The notes: a model not told the origin generated them from the sequence alone. Counted from the first letter of the stretch, positions 1 to 10,274 are shown. The stretch is DNA of 45,987 nucleotides from Alteromonas profundi (GCF_010500865.1 NZ_JAAAWN010000030.1:1-45987), one strand, 5' to 3'. Numbers and translations: made by a program.

Positions 1-215
1 AAAAACGCGCGGCGTACACAGCGCGAAACGCAGTGATAATACGGTGTATCCAATAAACTAATTTGCGACTTTCTGGCTTTAGGCATGGGGCGTTCAAACG
101 TTAATTTACTCCTTTAACAGTGTGAATGGCTAACAAGGTTAAAGAAAGTGTACTGAAGTATAGTTTTGGTGCCGTGTTTTGTGCCTGTCTCAATAAGTTT
201 GTTTATGTGGCGTAT

Positions 216-279
216 TATTGTGACTGTCTTAAAAAGCTTCTTAAAAGGCTTCGTTATTGTGACTGTCTAAAAAAGCTTC
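216..279. repeat. Tandem direct repeat, 39-bp period
   Basis: Two 25-bp copies at 216-240 and 255-279 differ at one position. Each runs from TATTGTGACTGTC to AAGCTTC. They lie inside an otherwise unsupported 62-codon ORF and give its duplicated YCDCLKKL residues. I recognise no element type. A replication-slippage duplication is the simplest reading. Confidence 0.7.
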
Positions 280-514
280 GTTTTACTTATTGGAATGTAA
301 ATAAGTGTTGCTAGTGAGCAACATCTTCATCCTGAAATTTAGAGTTGGCACTCTTATGTCTATCTAACGTGTTGAAATGTATTGGTTAATACGGTTTGGC
401 ATAATCATTGTATTAGCTTGGTGTATTGATGCAAATATTCTTTAAGACACTATGTCTAGGTTGCAATTAGTGACACATGCGACCTTCTCTATGCCAATAG
501 AGTAGTACCAGTTT

Positions 515-540
515 GCGGGCAATGGACTGCCCGCCTTTTC
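515..540 (+). terminator. Orphan Rho-independent terminator-like hairpin
   Basis: The stem GCGGGCA (515-521) pairs with TGCCCGC (528-534) across a 6-nt loop and is followed by CTTTTCTTCTTT. That is a plausible intrinsic terminator for plus-strand transcription. No gene upstream on the plus strand needs it, so it could end a small RNA or a leader of the gene at 727. A second, weaker G/C hairpin follows near 546-570. Confidence 0.5.
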
Positions 541-726
541 TTCTTTGGGGGAACAATCGCTTCCCCCGCTGTTTGTCTTTCTTCCAGTGTTGCCTATCGT
601 AAACACAGGTTCTGCGAATAGTATAACGAGGCGAATTGCGCTATTTAAAAGCAAAGGCCCCTTGTTATTTATAACAATATACCCACTCCATTTATTCAAA
701 GGCTACATTCACATTAGGAGCGCTTT

Positions 727-1590
727 ATGAGCAGTGAGACAGATTACACGCCCCCGAAGGTATGGACAGAAGATGAGAACGACGGAAATAAATGGGCCAG
801 CATTAATCGCCCAGTTTCCGGTGCCACCCATGAGCAAGAGCGTCAGGTGGGTGAGCATGCATTGCAGTTGTATTCGCTGGCTACGCCTAATGGCCAAAAA
901 GCTACCATTATGCTTGAGGAGCTGCTAGCTGCCGGGGTAAAGGAGGCAGAATACGATGCTTGGTTAGTTAATATAGGCGAAGGCGATCAGTTTTCTTCTG
1001 GTTTTGTGGATGTTAACCCAAATTCAAAAATTCCCGCTTTAGTGGATACTACCACCACGCCAGAAACCAAACTGTTCGAGTCGGGATCCATTCTTCACTA
1101 TCTAGCGGAGAAGTTTAATCGGTTTATCCCTAGCGATCCTGCGGCAAAGGTAGAGTGCTACAATTGGTTGTTTTGGCAAGTAGGCTCGGCTCCTTTTCTC
1201 GGCGGAGGGTTCGGCCACTTTTATAGCTACGCTCCGTATCCGATGAAATATCCAATCAACCGATTTACCATGGAAACGAAGCGCCAGCTTGATGTTCTAG
1301 ATAAGCATTTAGCGAAACATACCTACTTAGCAGGTGATGAATATTCCATTGCCGATATTGCGGTATGGCCCTGGTATGGCAACCTAGCACTCGGTAAGCT
1401 CTATGACGCGGCAACCTTTTTACAAGTGCACGAATACACGCATTTAGTAAGATGGGCGAAAGCAATTGCTGAGCGGCCTGCGGTGCGCCGGGGTAGCATC
1501 GTTAATCGTACCTGGGGCGAAGATGGACAGCTTGAAAACAGGCACAGTGCAAAAGATATTGACCAGGCTCTTGAGCAAGCCAACAGGTAA
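727..1590 (+). CDS. yghU: YghU-type glutathione S-transferase / disulfide-bond reductase
   Basis: 287 aa, the length of E. coli YghU (288 aa), and closely similar to it throughout, including INRPVSG (about residues 26-32), LYSLATPNGQK in the thioredoxin-like N-terminal domain, FESGSILHYLAEKF, and GDEYSIADIAVWPW in the helical C-terminal domain. In this cytosolic family YghU binds two glutathiones and reduces organic hydroperoxides and disulfide-containing substrates (family knowledge). AGGAG 6 nt upstream supports the ATG at 727. It stands alone. The catalase downstream is also a peroxide-defence gene, but a 320-bp gap argues against an operon. Confidence 0.93.
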   Translation: MSSETDYTPPKVWTEDENDGNKWASINRPVSGATHEQERQVGEHALQLYSLATPNGQKATIMLEELLAAGVKEAEYDAWLVNIGEGDQFSSGFVDVNPNSKIPALVDTTTTPETKLFESGSILHYLAEKFNRFIPSDPAAKVECYNWLFWQVGSAPFLGGGFGHFYSYAPYPMKYPINRFTMETKRQLDVLDKHLAKHTYLAGDEYSIADIAVWPWYGNLALGKLYDAATFLQVHEYTHLVRWAKAIAERPAVRRGSIVNRTWGEDGQLENRHSAKDIDQALEQANR

Positions 1591-1913
1591 ACTGTTCGCA
1601 AGGTAACGCACGCAGCTAAGCCCATAAACTATTGGCTACTTACCTCCTCAATGCATGGCGAGCTCCATTCAACTGAGGTAAGCGGCCGACTATACTTACG
1701 TAAGTCAGTGGCCCATAGCATGGTATGTATCGAGTTATTCAATTAAGGCTATTGTATCTTATTATAAAAATCAATTAATACGATTGATATTGCTCATTAG
1801 ATTCGGTTTATTTAATTAACTATCCTCTATCTCAAGTTAACTCGCTTAGCTTTACTAAGCGCTCATCCAAACGAGCGTTTGGTGAATGTATAAATACGAT
1901 GAGGACGCCAGTC
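1591..1913. other. Intergenic region before the catalase
   Basis: There is no gene here. An 8-bp inverted repeat, CTTACCTC (about 1640-1647) with GAGGTAAG (about 1674-1681), could weakly terminate the upstream gene. A 12-bp palindrome ACTTACGTAAGT lies near 1695. The stretch from about 1740 to 1830 is AT-rich and probably holds the catalase promoter. I could not fit a clear OxyR site. Confidence 0.4.
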
Positions 1914-3389
1914 ATGAGTAAATGCCCATTTTCAGGTGCAATGAGCACGCCTTTAACCGCCAGCAATGGGGCCCCTGTTGCAAACGATAACCAGAGCCGT
2001 ACGGCAGGCGCCCGCGGTCCAGTCACTTTCGATAACCACTATTTATTTGAAAAGCTAGCGCACTTTAATCGCGAGCGCATTCCAGAGCGGGTGGTACATG
2101 CGCGTGGTAGCGCTGCCTATGGCACATTTACCCTAACTAAAAGTTTATCTGAATTTACTATTGCTGATTTTCTGCAGCAGGAAGGTCAGCAAACGAATAT
2201 ATTCTTGCGTTTTTCCACGGTAGGTGGCGGTCAAGACTCCAGTGACTATGCCCGAGATCCCCGTGGCTTTGCGGTAAAGTTTTATACGCAGCAAGGCAAC
2301 TGGGATATGGTAGGTAATAATACTCCGGTTTTCTTTTTACGCGATGGAATTAAGTTTCCTGACTTCATTCACAGCCAGAAAAAGAACCCGCGTACAAATT
2401 TGCCAGACCCTCAGGCAGTGTATGAGTTTTGGGCGAACAACCCGCAATCATTGCACCAGTCAACTATCTTGATGTCAGACAGAGGTATTCCTTTATCATA
2501 CCGTCACGTTAACGGTTATAGCTCGCACACCTTAAGTTTCTGGAACAAAGCCGGTGAGCGCTATTGGGTGAAGTGGCACTTTAAAACAAACCAAGGAATT
2601 AAGACGCTAACGAATGAACAAGCGGCGAAGATGCCTGCTTTTGGTGCTCAGCAAGACTTGATTGAAAGTATAGATAACGGCGACTTCCCGTCGTGGACCG
2701 TTAAGGTTCAGCTTATGTCAGAAGAGGAAGCTAAAACTTATGCTATCAACCCTTTTGATCTGACTAAAGTCTGGCCGCACAGCGACTTCCCATTAATGGA
2801 GATAGGTCAGCTTGAGCTAAATAAGAACGTAGATAACTACTTTGCTGAAACTGAACAAGCTGCATTTGCGCCAAGCAATTTAGTTCCTGGTATAGGTGCA
2901 TCGCCCGATAGAATGTTACAGGCACGGTTATTGGCCTATCAGGACGCGCAGCGCTATCGTGTAGGAGCGAATTATAACCAAGTGCCGGTTAATGCTCCTC
3001 GTTGTCCGGTACATAATTACCAGCGTGATGGTGCGTTCGCTGGCATTAACCCTGCGCTTGCTGGTGCAGGGGCTAACTTCTATCCGAACAACCGAGCTAA
3101 CCAAGGTGAACCGGCAGAAGTGGTAGCTGCGGCGGAGCCACCTATGCCGTTAGAGCAGGATGCATGGCTAGATATATATGATACCCGTGATGAAGATAAC
3201 TTCAGTCAAGCAGGCGCTTTATTTAGGCTAATGAGTGAGGATCAGAAAAACCAGTTGGCAAACAATATTGCCGATGGCTTAAGCCAGGCTAGTGAAGACG
3301 TTCAGCAAGCGATGTACGCCAAATACGAGCAGGCTGACAAAGAGTACGCAGAACGGGTTAAACAAGCGGTAGCTGACAGAACGCGCTAA
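1914..3389 (+). CDS. Monofunctional haem catalase
   Basis: 491 aa from the ATG at 1914, converting hydrogen peroxide to water and oxygen. The distal haem His is His62 in VVHARGSAAYG. The proximal haem Tyr is Tyr342 in RLLAYQDAQRYR, the standard R-x3-Y-x-D-x3-R arrangement. RFSTVGGG and RDPRGFAVKF are typical catalase segments. The length fits the small-subunit class. I prefer ATG 1914 over the in-frame ATG at 1899 because GAGGA at 1901-1905 lies 8 nt before it. No signal peptide is visible, so it is probably cytoplasmic. The exact paralogue name (katA or katB) cannot be settled from sequence alone. Confidence 0.95.
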   Translation: MSKCPFSGAMSTPLTASNGAPVANDNQSRTAGARGPVTFDNHYLFEKLAHFNRERIPERVVHARGSAAYGTFTLTKSLSEFTIADFLQQEGQQTNIFLRFSTVGGGQDSSDYARDPRGFAVKFYTQQGNWDMVGNNTPVFFLRDGIKFPDFIHSQKKNPRTNLPDPQAVYEFWANNPQSLHQSTILMSDRGIPLSYRHVNGYSSHTLSFWNKAGERYWVKWHFKTNQGIKTLTNEQAAKMPAFGAQQDLIESIDNGDFPSWTVKVQLMSEEEAKTYAINPFDLTKVWPHSDFPLMEIGQLELNKNVDNYFAETEQAAFAPSNLVPGIGASPDRMLQARLLAYQDAQRYRVGANYNQVPVNAPRCPVHNYQRDGAFAGINPALAGAGANFYPNNRANQGEPAEVVAAAEPPMPLEQDAWLDIYDTRDEDNFSQAGALFRLMSEDQKNQLANNIADGLSQASEDVQQAMYAKYEQADKEYAERVKQAVADRTR

Positions 3390-3401
3390 CGATATAAGCA
3401 A

Positions 3402-3438
3402 AAAAAAGGGTGCTTCATTATATGAAGTGCCCTTTTTT
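3402..3438. terminator. Bidirectional terminator between catalase and argA
   Basis: GGGTGCTTCA pairs with TGAAGTGCCC (two G-U pairs) around a short loop. A-runs on the left and T-runs on the right let it terminate the catalase transcript on the plus strand and the arginine operon on the minus strand. Confidence 0.8.
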
Positions 3439-3463
3439 GTTTGTTTCTTACTCGCTATTGTTT

Positions 3464-3492
3464 CCATACTGGTTTAGTAAAAACCAGTATGG
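3464..3492. repeat. Perfect 12-bp hairpin after argA
   Basis: CCATACTGGTTT (3464-3475) and AAACCAGTATGG (3481-3492) form a perfect stem with a 5-nt loop, 7 bp beyond the argA stop codon on the minus strand. No T-run follows on either strand. It may act as an RNA 3'-end stabiliser upstream of the real terminator at 3402-3438. Confidence 0.6.
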
Positions 3493-3498
3493 AGGGGG

Positions 3499-4809
3499 TT
3501 ATACCGGTAAGGTGAACACCTTAGATTTTCGTTGAAAGTTATACAGTTCTTTTTTCACGGCAGGCAGCGCACTGATATCAGCGGGCTGAAAACCTTGCTC
3601 TAAAAACCAGTGTGCGGTAACAGTGGTTAGTACAAAAATAGTATGAATGTTGGCTTCTCTTGCCCGTGCACGTACTTCTTCAAGAATGCGTTCGCCACGG
3701 TTTTTACCCCGGTAGTCTTGGTGGGTTGCAACACAGGCTAATTCAGCACAATCATCTTCTGGATAAAGGTATAAAGCTGCGCAGGCGATAATCATGCCGT
3801 CGCGAACAATAACGATAAATTGGTTTATCTCATTTTCCAGTCGCTCGCGGGAACGTTTAACCAATACGCCACTTTCTTCCAGCGGCTTAATTAACTTTAA
3901 AATTCCTCCCACATCTTCAATAGTCGCACCTCGAAGTTGCTCGTAATGATGTTCCATCACTAAAGAGCCTGTACCATCACGGGTAAATAGCTCTTGAAGC
4001 AATGCACCGTCTTTTTCGTAACTAATACAATGGGCGCGAGGGACACCTGCGGCTACGCTAGTGGTGAGAGCACTTAACACTGTAGACTCAGTGGTAATAT
4101 CGCCGTTCATGATCAACTGTTCTAACTGCGGACGTTCAATAGTACGCAGTAAGCGATTGTCATTGTTGTACACACCATCGTAATTGGAAAATACGATAAG
4201 CTTATCGGCTTTTAAGGCAATAGCAGCCTGCGTGGCAACATCTTCATGCGATAGGTTGAACACTTCACCGGTAGAGGAATACCCCATAGGTGAAAGAAGG
4301 ACAATAGAGCCGTCATTTAGATGATCGTTAATACCAGTAATATCAATGCGGCGCACTAAGCCTGTGTTTTCAAAGTCAACGCCGTTACGAACCCCCATGG
4401 GTTTTGCCACCACAAGGTTACCTGAGCACACACGTATTTGGGCGCCATGCATCGGGGAGTTAGGTAGCCCCATAGTCAGTAAGGCTTCAACCTGAGAACG
4501 AACTGAGCCGGCGGCATCCTTAACACATTCTAAGGTTTGCTTGTCGGTAATACGCACCCCTTTTTCAAATCGACCTTCAATATTGCGCAAAGCAACACGC
4601 TGGTCTATTTGCGGGCGGGCACCATGAACCAATACAACCCGTACACCCACGCTATTGAGCAATGCAATATCATGGATAATATTGGGGAAATTAGGGTGTT
4701 CGATGGCTTCGCCACCGAACATCAAAACAAAGGTTTTTCCCTGATGAGCATTAATATAGGGCAGTGAACTGCGAAATAATTTAATCCCATCATGATGCGC
4801 TAACACCAT
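3499..4809 (-). CDS. argA: N-acetylglutamate synthase (amino-acid acetyltransferase)
   Basis: 436 aa, close to E. coli ArgA (443 aa). It makes N-acetylglutamate from glutamate and acetyl-CoA, the first step of arginine synthesis. The N-terminal amino-acid-kinase-like domain (about 1-285) contains VVLVHGARPQID and the arginine-binding region seen in classical ArgA. The C-terminal GNAT domain (about 290-436) contains the acetyl-CoA-binding segment ATHQDYRGKNRGERIL. It is the last gene of the operon, starting 4 bp after argH ends. Some related marine gammaproteobacteria carry an ArgH-acetyltransferase fusion, but here ArgH and ArgA are separate. Feedback inhibition by arginine is family knowledge. 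Confidence 0.96.
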   Translation of the reverse strand: MVLAHHDGIKLFRSSLPYINAHQGKTFVLMFGGEAIEHPNFPNIIHDIALLNSVGVRVVLVHGARPQIDQRVALRNIEGRFEKGVRITDKQTLECVKDAAGSVRSQVEALLTMGLPNSPMHGAQIRVCSGNLVVAKPMGVRNGVDFENTGLVRRIDITGINDHLNDGSIVLLSPMGYSSTGEVFNLSHEDVATQAAIALKADKLIVFSNYDGVYNNDNRLLRTIERPQLEQLIMNGDITTESTVLSALTTSVAAGVPRAHCISYEKDGALLQELFTRDGTGSLVMEHHYEQLRGATIEDVGGILKLIKPLEESGVLVKRSRERLENEINQFIVIVRDGMIIACAALYLYPEDDCAELACVATHQDYRGKNRGERILEEVRARAREANIHTIFVLTTVTAHWFLEQGFQPADISALPAVKKELYNFQRKSKVFTLPV

Positions 4810-4813
4810 ACAT

Positions 4814-6196
4814 TTACCCTTGTTTGTCTAGGTTTTCCAACTCTTGATACAGTGCTTTAGTCACTGTTTCTTTGCTGGTTCCGCCTAAAATATTACGCTG
4901 ATTCACACCAAACTCTAATTGCAGAACAGGATAAACATCCTCTTCAATTTTGTCGCTAATGGCTTGTAAGTCACTAAGCGGCAAGTCTTCAATGGCACAG
5001 CCTTTATCGATTGCTTGAAGCACTACACGCCCTGCAATGTCATGGCCCGTTCTAAACGGCACACCTTTGCCTACTAGGTAGTCTGCCAGTTCCGTTGCGT
5101 TAGAGAAACCTTGGGCCGCGGCTTCCCGGCAGCGGGCCTCGTTCAGTTGCAATGAATCAAGCACTTCAGTGGCGATACATAAGCAAATATGCCACTGGTT
5201 TACCGTATCGATAGCGCCTTCTTTGTCTTCTTGCATATCTTTGTTATACGCAAGGGGTAGGCCTTTCATGGTAACCAACAACGACTGTAGCGAGCCAAAC
5301 ACTCGGCCACATTTGCCCCGCATAAGCTCTAATGCATCAGGGTTTTTCTTCTGTGGCATCAGTGACGACCCTGAGGTCACACTGTCACCAAGCTGCAAAA
5401 AGCCTGCTTCGCCGGAGTTGTAGAAAATCATATCTTCTGCAACACGAGATAGGTGCATCATGCTTGTGCTGGCCACAAACAATAGTTCTAGAACAAAGTC
5501 TCTGTCTGATACAGCATCCAAACTGTTTAGGCACGGAGAATCAAAGCCCAGTTCTTCTGCAATGGCGTGGCGGTCCACTGGGAACGTAGTACCGGCAAGT
5601 GCGCCTGAACCTAATGGACACTGGTTCATACGAACTTTTAGGTCGTCCAAGCGGCTCAAATCGCGCTTAAACATTTCCACGTAAGCCAAACACCAATGTG
5701 CAAAATGAATGGGCTGAGCGCGTTGTAAGTGGGTGTAACCAGGAATAATCGCTTCTTGATGGCGGCTGGCTGCGTTAAGTAAAGATTTAATCACAGCCAA
5801 AACATCTGCGTGCAGTGACGTAATATGCTCACGAACCCATAAGCGGAAGTCGGTAGCAACCTGATCGTTGCGGCTTCGCCCTGTGTGTAGCTTACGGCCA
5901 ATGTCGCCAAGCTTGTCGATAAGCGCGGCTTCTACGAAGCTGTGAATATCTTCTTCGCTAGAGGCAGCGAAATCTAATTCACCAGCGTCAGCCTTTGCCT
6001 TTAACTCGCTTAGCGCCGATTCTAGTTGCTGTTGTTCGTCTTCGGTTAACACTCCAGCTTTAGCAAGCGCTCGAGACCAACTAATAGAGCCTTGAATATC
6101 TTGGCTCGCCATTACTTGGTCGAAAGGTAACGAGTCGTTAACCTGTTTAAACATACTACTTGCACCGGATTCAAACCGGCCACCCCACAACGCCAT
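4814..6196 (-). CDS. argH: Argininosuccinate lyase
   Basis: 460 aa. It cleaves argininosuccinate to arginine and fumarate, the last step of the pathway. The superfamily signature [15 protein letters not shown] lies near residue 285, and [14 protein letters not shown] (about 110-123) and TPGYTHLQ-like residues at about 158-164 complete the active site. It begins MALWGGRF, typical of the family. It lies 24 bp after argG and 4 bp before argA, so it is probably cotranscribed. There is no fused acetyltransferase domain. Confidence 0.97.
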   Translation of the reverse strand: MALWGGRFESGASSMFKQVNDSLPFDQVMASQDIQGSISWSRALAKAGVLTEDEQQQLESALSELKAKADAGELDFAASSEEDIHSFVEAALIDKLGDIGRKLHTGRSRNDQVATDFRLWVREHITSLHADVLAVIKSLLNAASRHQEAIIPGYTHLQRAQPIHFAHWCLAYVEMFKRDLSRLDDLKVRMNQCPLGSGALAGTTFPVDRHAIAEELGFDSPCLNSLDAVSDRDFVLELLFVASTSMMHLSRVAEDMIFYNSGEAGFLQLGDSVTSGSSLMPQKKNPDALELMRGKCGRVFGSLQSLLVTMKGLPLAYNKDMQEDKEGAIDTVNQWHICLCIATEVLDSLQLNEARCREAAAQGFSNATELADYLVGKGVPFRTGHDIAGRVVLQAIDKGCAIEDLPLSDLQAISDKIEEDVYPVLQLEFGVNQRNILGGTSKETVTKALYQELENLDKQG

Positions 6197-6220
6197 GTGA
6201 TACTCCTTAAATTTTGGCCA

Positions 6221-7426
6221 TTAACCTTGGTTTTTTAACGCTTCGATACGACTTGAAAGGCTGAATAGGCGGATAAAGCCTTCAGCATGCTTCTGGTCGT
6301 AAACATCATCGGCACCAAAGGTGGCAAAGTCTTCCGAGTACAAGCTATTAGGTGAACGACGCTGAGTAACCGTGGCTTGTCCTTTGTACAGCTTAACCAC
6401 GATGTCGCCGGTAACTTTTTTGGCAAACGATGCTGCGCCAGCAAGTAAGGCGTCATTCAGCGCGGTAAACCAACGGCCGTCATACATTACATGCGAGAAC
6501 TCAAGGCCAATTTGTTCACGGTATTTAAGTGCAGCTTTGTCCAACACCATAGTTTCAAGGGCTTTGTAAGCTTTAAGCAGTACAGTGCCTCCTGGCGTTT
6601 CATAGCAACCACGTGATTTCATACCTACTAAACGGTTTTCTACGATATCGATACGGCCCACGCCGTGTGCACCTGCAACGTCGTTTAGTTTTACCAAAGC
6701 TTGATAAGGTGAAAGTGCTTCGCCATCAACATGGGTAAGCTTACCTTCGTTAAATGACAAGGTAACGCGCTCTGGCGTGTCAGGCGCATCTTCTGGGTCG
6801 ACTGTCATCGTCCACACTTGTTTCGTTGGCTCTTGCCAAGGATCTTCAAGCTCGCCGCCTTCGTGAGAAATGTGCCAAGCATTAGCATCGCGGCTGTATA
6901 TTTTAGTAGCTGATGCAGTGGTAGCGATGTTTCTTTCTGCTAAGTAGGCCAAAAGATCTTCACGGCTTACCATATCCCATTCACGCCATGGCGCGATCAC
7001 CGTTAAGTCGGGGGCGAGGGCTGCAAAGGTGCTTTCAAAGCGCACTTGGTCATTACCTTTACCGGTACAGCCGTGGCATAAAGCATCAGCGCCAACTTTG
7101 CGGGCTATTTCTACTTGTGCTTTGGCAATAACGGGGCGTGCCATCGACGTACCTAACAGGTATTCACCTTCGTAGACTGCGCCGGTGGTAATGGTAGGGT
7201 AAATATACTCGCTAACAAATTCTTCTTTTAAATCAACGATGTGGCATTCGCTTGCGCCAGAGGCAATCGCTTTTTCGTGAAGTCCTTCTAATTCTTCATC
7301 ACCTTGACCTACATCGGCAGCAAAGGCAACGACTTCACAGCCATAGTTTTCTTTTAGCCATGGAATAATAGCTGAAGTATCAAGCCCGCCTGAATAGGCA
7401 AGCACGATTTTTTTAACATTTTGCAT
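6221..7426 (-). CDS. argG: Argininosuccinate synthase
   Basis: 401 aa, the short bacterial type. It condenses citrulline and aspartate using ATP. The PP-loop [11 protein letters not shown] is at residues 10-20, and [11 protein letters not shown] lies in the citrulline/aspartate-binding region. GAGGA about 9 nt upstream supports the ATG at 7426. It follows argF by 14 bp. The argG-argH order matches the last two steps of the pathway. Confidence 0.98.
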   Translation of the reverse strand: MQNVKKIVLAYSGGLDTSAIIPWLKENYGCEVVAFAADVGQGDEELEGLHEKAIASGASECHIVDLKEEFVSEYIYPTITTGAVYEGEYLLGTSMARPVIAKAQVEIARKVGADALCHGCTGKGNDQVRFESTFAALAPDLTVIAPWREWDMVSREDLLAYLAERNIATTASATKIYSRDANAWHISHEGGELEDPWQEPTKQVWTMTVDPEDAPDTPERVTLSFNEGKLTHVDGEALSPYQALVKLNDVAGAHGVGRIDIVENRLVGMKSRGCYETPGGTVLLKAYKALETMVLDKAALKYREQIGLEFSHVMYDGRWFTALNDALLAGAASFAKKVTGDIVVKLYKGQATVTQRRSPNSLYSEDFATFGADDVYDQKHAEGFIRLFSLSSRIEALKNQG

Positions 7427-7440
7427 CTAAGTAAATCCTC

Positions 7441-8352
7441 TTAGGCACTAAGTAATTGAGTAAGGATGGCGTTTTGGCCGTGCATTCTATTTTCGGCTTG
7501 CTGCATGAGTAACGACTTATCGCTATCAATCAGCGAGCCGGTAATTTCTAAATCCCGGTGGGCTGGTTGGCAATGCATTACATAGCGGGCACCTGAGCTT
7601 TCCATCAAGGCTTCATTTACCTGATAAGGCATGAACTTTTCTTTGATGGTGGCAAGTGGCGTTTCATCACCCATCGACAGCCATGTATCAGTGTAGATGA
7701 CATCTGCGCCCTTTGCGGCATTCAATTCGGTGCTTTCTACAATGCTTGCGCCGGTTTGCGCAGCGAGGGTCTTAGCGTGGGCCACAACACTGGCGTCAGC
7801 TTCATGACCTTGTGGCGTGATCACTACCTGATTACAACCAAGTAGTGCGCCTACAATCAACAACGAATGGGTAACATTGTTACCATCGCCGACATACGCC
7901 ATGGTTAAACCTTTGGTTTTGCCAAAGCGTTCAAACATAGTGATGTAATCAGCTAGCCCCTGGCAGGGGTGGTATTTATCACACAACGCATTTACTACCG
8001 GAATGTTCGCGGCGTTGGCGAAGGTGGTAAGGGTATCATGGGAAAATACCCGAGCCACAATGGCATCTGCCCAGCAGGCAATATTGGCAGCAGTATCAAC
8101 AGAATCTTCGCGCCCAGCGAGTTTGCCCGATTGCACATCAAGGTAAACCATATGGCCGCCTAATTTATTGATGCCAATATCGAAGCTTACCCGCGTACGC
8201 AACGACGGTTTTTCAAATAGTGCCACAACAGACTTTCCGGCCAATACATTGCTGTAGCTTGCGGGCGCTTGCTTAATTTCAATCGCAAGCTGTAATAAGT
8301 TTTCCATTGCTTCTGGTGTCCAGTCAGCAAAGGTTAAAAGATCCTGTTTCAT
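7441..8352 (-). CDS. argF: Ornithine carbamoyltransferase
   Basis: 303 aa. It makes citrulline from ornithine and carbamoyl phosphate. The carbamoyl-phosphate loop S-L-R-T-R is at residues 50-54, HPCQ at 128-131 and the ornithine-binding DTWLSMG at 222-228. The usual HCLP loop reads HCQPAHR at 260-266, with Gln replacing the common Leu. The length fits the shorter OTCase group rather than the 334-aa E. coli ArgI type. The DxxxSMG motif argues for ornithine over acetyl- or succinyl-ornithine. The start codon overlaps the argB stop by 4 bp, indicating translational coupling. Confidence 0.95.
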   Translation of the reverse strand: MKQDLLTFADWTPEAMENLLQLAIEIKQAPASYSNVLAGKSVVALFEKPSLRTRVSFDIGINKLGGHMVYLDVQSGKLAGREDSVDTAANIACWADAIVARVFSHDTLTTFANAANIPVVNALCDKYHPCQGLADYITMFERFGKTKGLTMAYVGDGNNVTHSLLIVGALLGCNQVVITPQGHEADASVVAHAKTLAAQTGASIVESTELNAAKGADVIYTDTWLSMGDETPLATIKEKFMPYQVNEALMESSGARYVMHCQPAHRDLEITGSLIDSDKSLLMQQAENRMHGQNAILTQLLSA

Positions 8353-9155
8353 TCTGTGTCTCCTGATGCGCCTGTTTGTGCAGGTGGTGGCGTTGGTAAA
8401 ATCCGTGTGCCGGTTTTTTTATTTAGAATATCCATAACGTCAGCACTCCAACTGGCGATATAGACGGCACGGGACAATGAAAGCGCCGATTGCATGGCAG
8501 CGTCTACTTTAACTTTCATACCATCAATAATTACGCCTTGTTGAGATAAGGTGTGAATGTGTGTTTCAGTTAGCTCGCTGATAAGCTGTTTATCACCATC
8601 TAGTACGCCTTCTACGTTGGACAGCAACAATAACTCAGCATCGAGTAATTCAGCAATAACTGTGGCCGCTTGATCAGCATTTATATTTAACAGGCGCCCT
8701 TGGGGGCTACTGCCTATAGAGCTGACAATGGGTAAACTTGATTGCGCGAGCACGCTTTTTAAGAAGCCAGCGTTGGCGCTTGTAGGCACGCCTACGGCAC
8801 CATATTGTTCGGCCATAGGTTCACACGTCACCATATCACCATCTAACAAAGATAAACCCACTGGGGATAAACCAGTAGCAATAGCGGCGGCACACAATTG
8901 TTTGTTGGCTGTTCCCGCTAAAGCGCCACAAATATAGGGCATATGCTCATCTGGCGTTACACGTAGGCCGTCTAATTTGTTGCTAGATAGTCCTAAGCTT
9001 GCCATCAGTGTTTCAACTAATGGCCCGCCGCCATGTACCACCACTACTGGGCGGCTTTTTTTCACCTCTTTAATACTGCTAAACAAGCGAGACATGGCGG
9101 CACTATCTTCAAGTAAGGCGCCGCCTACTTTTATAACAATAGGAGAACGACTCAT
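8349..9155 (-). CDS. argB: Acetylglutamate kinase
   Basis: 268 aa. It phosphorylates N-acetylglutamate, the second pathway step. The amino-acid-kinase fold shows [10 protein letters not shown] at the N-terminus (phosphate-binding Lys and Gly-rich loop), [10 protein letters not shown] near residue 40 and LNINADQAA near residue 155. There is no N-terminal extension like that of arginine-inhibited kinases, consistent with control acting through ArgA. It overlaps both neighbours, argC and argF, by 4 bp. Confidence 0.97.
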   Translation of the reverse strand: MSRSPIVIKVGGALLEDSAAMSRLFSSIKEVKKSRPVVVVHGGGPLVETLMASLGLSSNKLDGLRVTPDEHMPYICGALAGTANKQLCAAAIATGLSPVGLSLLDGDMVTCEPMAEQYGAVGVPTSANAGFLKSVLAQSSLPIVSSIGSSPQGRLLNINADQAATVIAELLDAELLLLSNVEGVLDGDKQLISELTETHIHTLSQQGVIIDGMKVKVDAAMQSALSLSRAVYIASWSADVMDILNKKTGTRILPTPPPAQTGASGDTE

Positions 9156-10168
9156 GAAAGGACTAATCCTGTTTCAATAGGTTGATTTGTCATTAAATTC
9201 ACACATTGAATTGCTTGAGAGGCTGCACCTTTCATTACATTATCAATGGCTGCAGTAATAACGGCATAGCAAGAATCTTCGTCTAATTTAAAGTGTAAAT
9301 CGACAAATGGCGTATGCGCTACATCATCCACTTTTGGGAAACTATTGCGTAGGCGAACGAGCGGACAATGCTGATAGCTTGACGTAAAGGCCTCGGCCAA
9401 CTGCGCTTGCGTTGTTCCAGGCGTTACTTTCACAGTAACAGTGGCGAGTATGCCACGTTTAAAGTTACCTAAATGAGGAGTAAATATCACCTTGGTACCA
9501 AGATAAGCCTCTATTTCAGGGGTATGTCTATGACCCAGCACGCCGTAGGCCTGTAAACTTACTTCGTAATAGCTGGTGGTTAAATTGGCTTTTCGACCCG
9601 CCCCAGACACACCAGAAACCGCGTTAATTACCGGGCGGACCTGTGAGTCTAGTAAACCATTTTGTGCCAGCGGTTTAAGAGCAGAAAGGCTGGCGGTGGG
9701 ATAGCACCCGGGAACGGCGATGATATCCGCAGAAGTTATATCATCGCTGTACCATTCAGCAAGCCCGTATACCGCTTTATTCAAGCAGTCAGAAGCGGTA
9801 TGGGGAAAACCGTAGAACTGAGCAAATATATCGGTGTCTTTGAGTCTAAACGCACCCGAAAGGTCAAGTACCTTGGCCTTTTTACTGCTTAGCGTTTGCA
9901 TCCAGTCATGACTTGCCTCATGTGGTGTAGCAAGTAAAACAAAGTCCATGTCCTCAGCCATCTGGGTAAGCGCACTGTCGCTAATAGGCGTAAGGGTGTA
10001 ACTAAGGTGCGCTAAGTTGCCATGCAGGCTACCAATAGGTTTACCCGCATCAGTACTATTTTCTGATACAAAGGTACCTTTTAAGGTGAGTGCAGGATGT
10101 TGCTGCACCAATTGAACGAGTTGTGCTCCAGTGTAACCACTGGCACCAATAATTGAGACGTTATACAT
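9152..10168 (-). CDS. argC: N-acetyl-gamma-glutamyl-phosphate reductase
   Basis: 338 aa, the third pathway step. The NAD(P)-binding GASGYTG is at residues 8-14 and the catalytic Cys155 lies in [10 protein letters not shown]. It is the first structural gene of the operon. No good Shine-Dalgarno sequence is visible before the ATG at 10168. The preceding 32 bases are AT-rich and begin with the U-run of the attenuator-like hairpin, so transcription or translation of argC may depend on that leader. argE is not adjacent, unlike the divergent argE arrangement of enterics. Confidence 0.97.
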   Translation of the reverse strand: MYNVSIIGASGYTGAQLVQLVQQHPALTLKGTFVSENSTDAGKPIGSLHGNLAHLSYTLTPISDSALTQMAEDMDFVLLATPHEASHDWMQTLSSKKAKVLDLSGAFRLKDTDIFAQFYGFPHTASDCLNKAVYGLAEWYSDDITSADIIAVPGCYPTASLSALKPLAQNGLLDSQVRPVINAVSGVSGAGRKANLTTSYYEVSLQAYGVLGHRHTPEIEAYLGTKVIFTPHLGNFKRGILATVTVKVTPGTTQAQLAEAFTSSYQHCPLVRLRNSFPKVDDVAHTPFVDLHFKLDEDSCYAVITAAIDNVMKGAASQAIQCVNLMTNQPIETGLVLS

Positions 10169-10190
10169 AATTAAATTTTCAATAAAAGAG

Positions 10191-10274
10191 GAAAAAAATC
10201 ACTTTTTACCTTTGTATACTGGTTTGGCGTACATTTGTATTCCAAACGTGACCACATTACAAAGGTAAAAAGTG
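10191..10274 (-). terminator. Attenuator-like terminator in the arg operon leader
   Basis: On the minus strand CACTTTTTACCTTTGTA (10274-10258) and TACAAAGGTAAAAAGTG (10216-10200) form a perfect 17-bp stem, followed at once by ATTTTTTTC. The 41-nt loop holds a further helix, GTTTGG with CCAAAC. It lies between the leader ORF (10294-10404) and argC (start 10168), so it can only act on arg operon transcription. A short competing helix, AGGUAAG at the leader stop with UUUUUACCU in the 5' arm, could prevent the stem from forming. Confidence 0.8.

Larger units (their letters stand above)
1..726. other. Left flank without a convincing gene
   Basis: I find no supported gene before the glutathione transferase start at 727. 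The first 36 bases are open in one frame and could be the tail of a gene lying to the left, but this cannot be decided. A 62-codon Cys-rich ORF at 126-314 is probably not real, because its repeated residues come from a DNA direct repeat. A terminator-like hairpin lies at 515-540. Confidence 0.5.

Noticed and set aside
126..314. 62-codon Cys-rich ORF
   Set aside because: Poor start context and its repeat comes from a DNA-level duplication; no resemblance to a known family.
442..699. 85-codon minus-strand ORF before yghU
   Set aside because: It reads through the hairpins at 515-570, has no ribosome-binding site and looks like random coding; nothing supports it.
1740..1850. OxyR site before the catalase
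   Set aside because: I looked for the ATAG-N7-CTAT spacing and found no acceptable match by eye.
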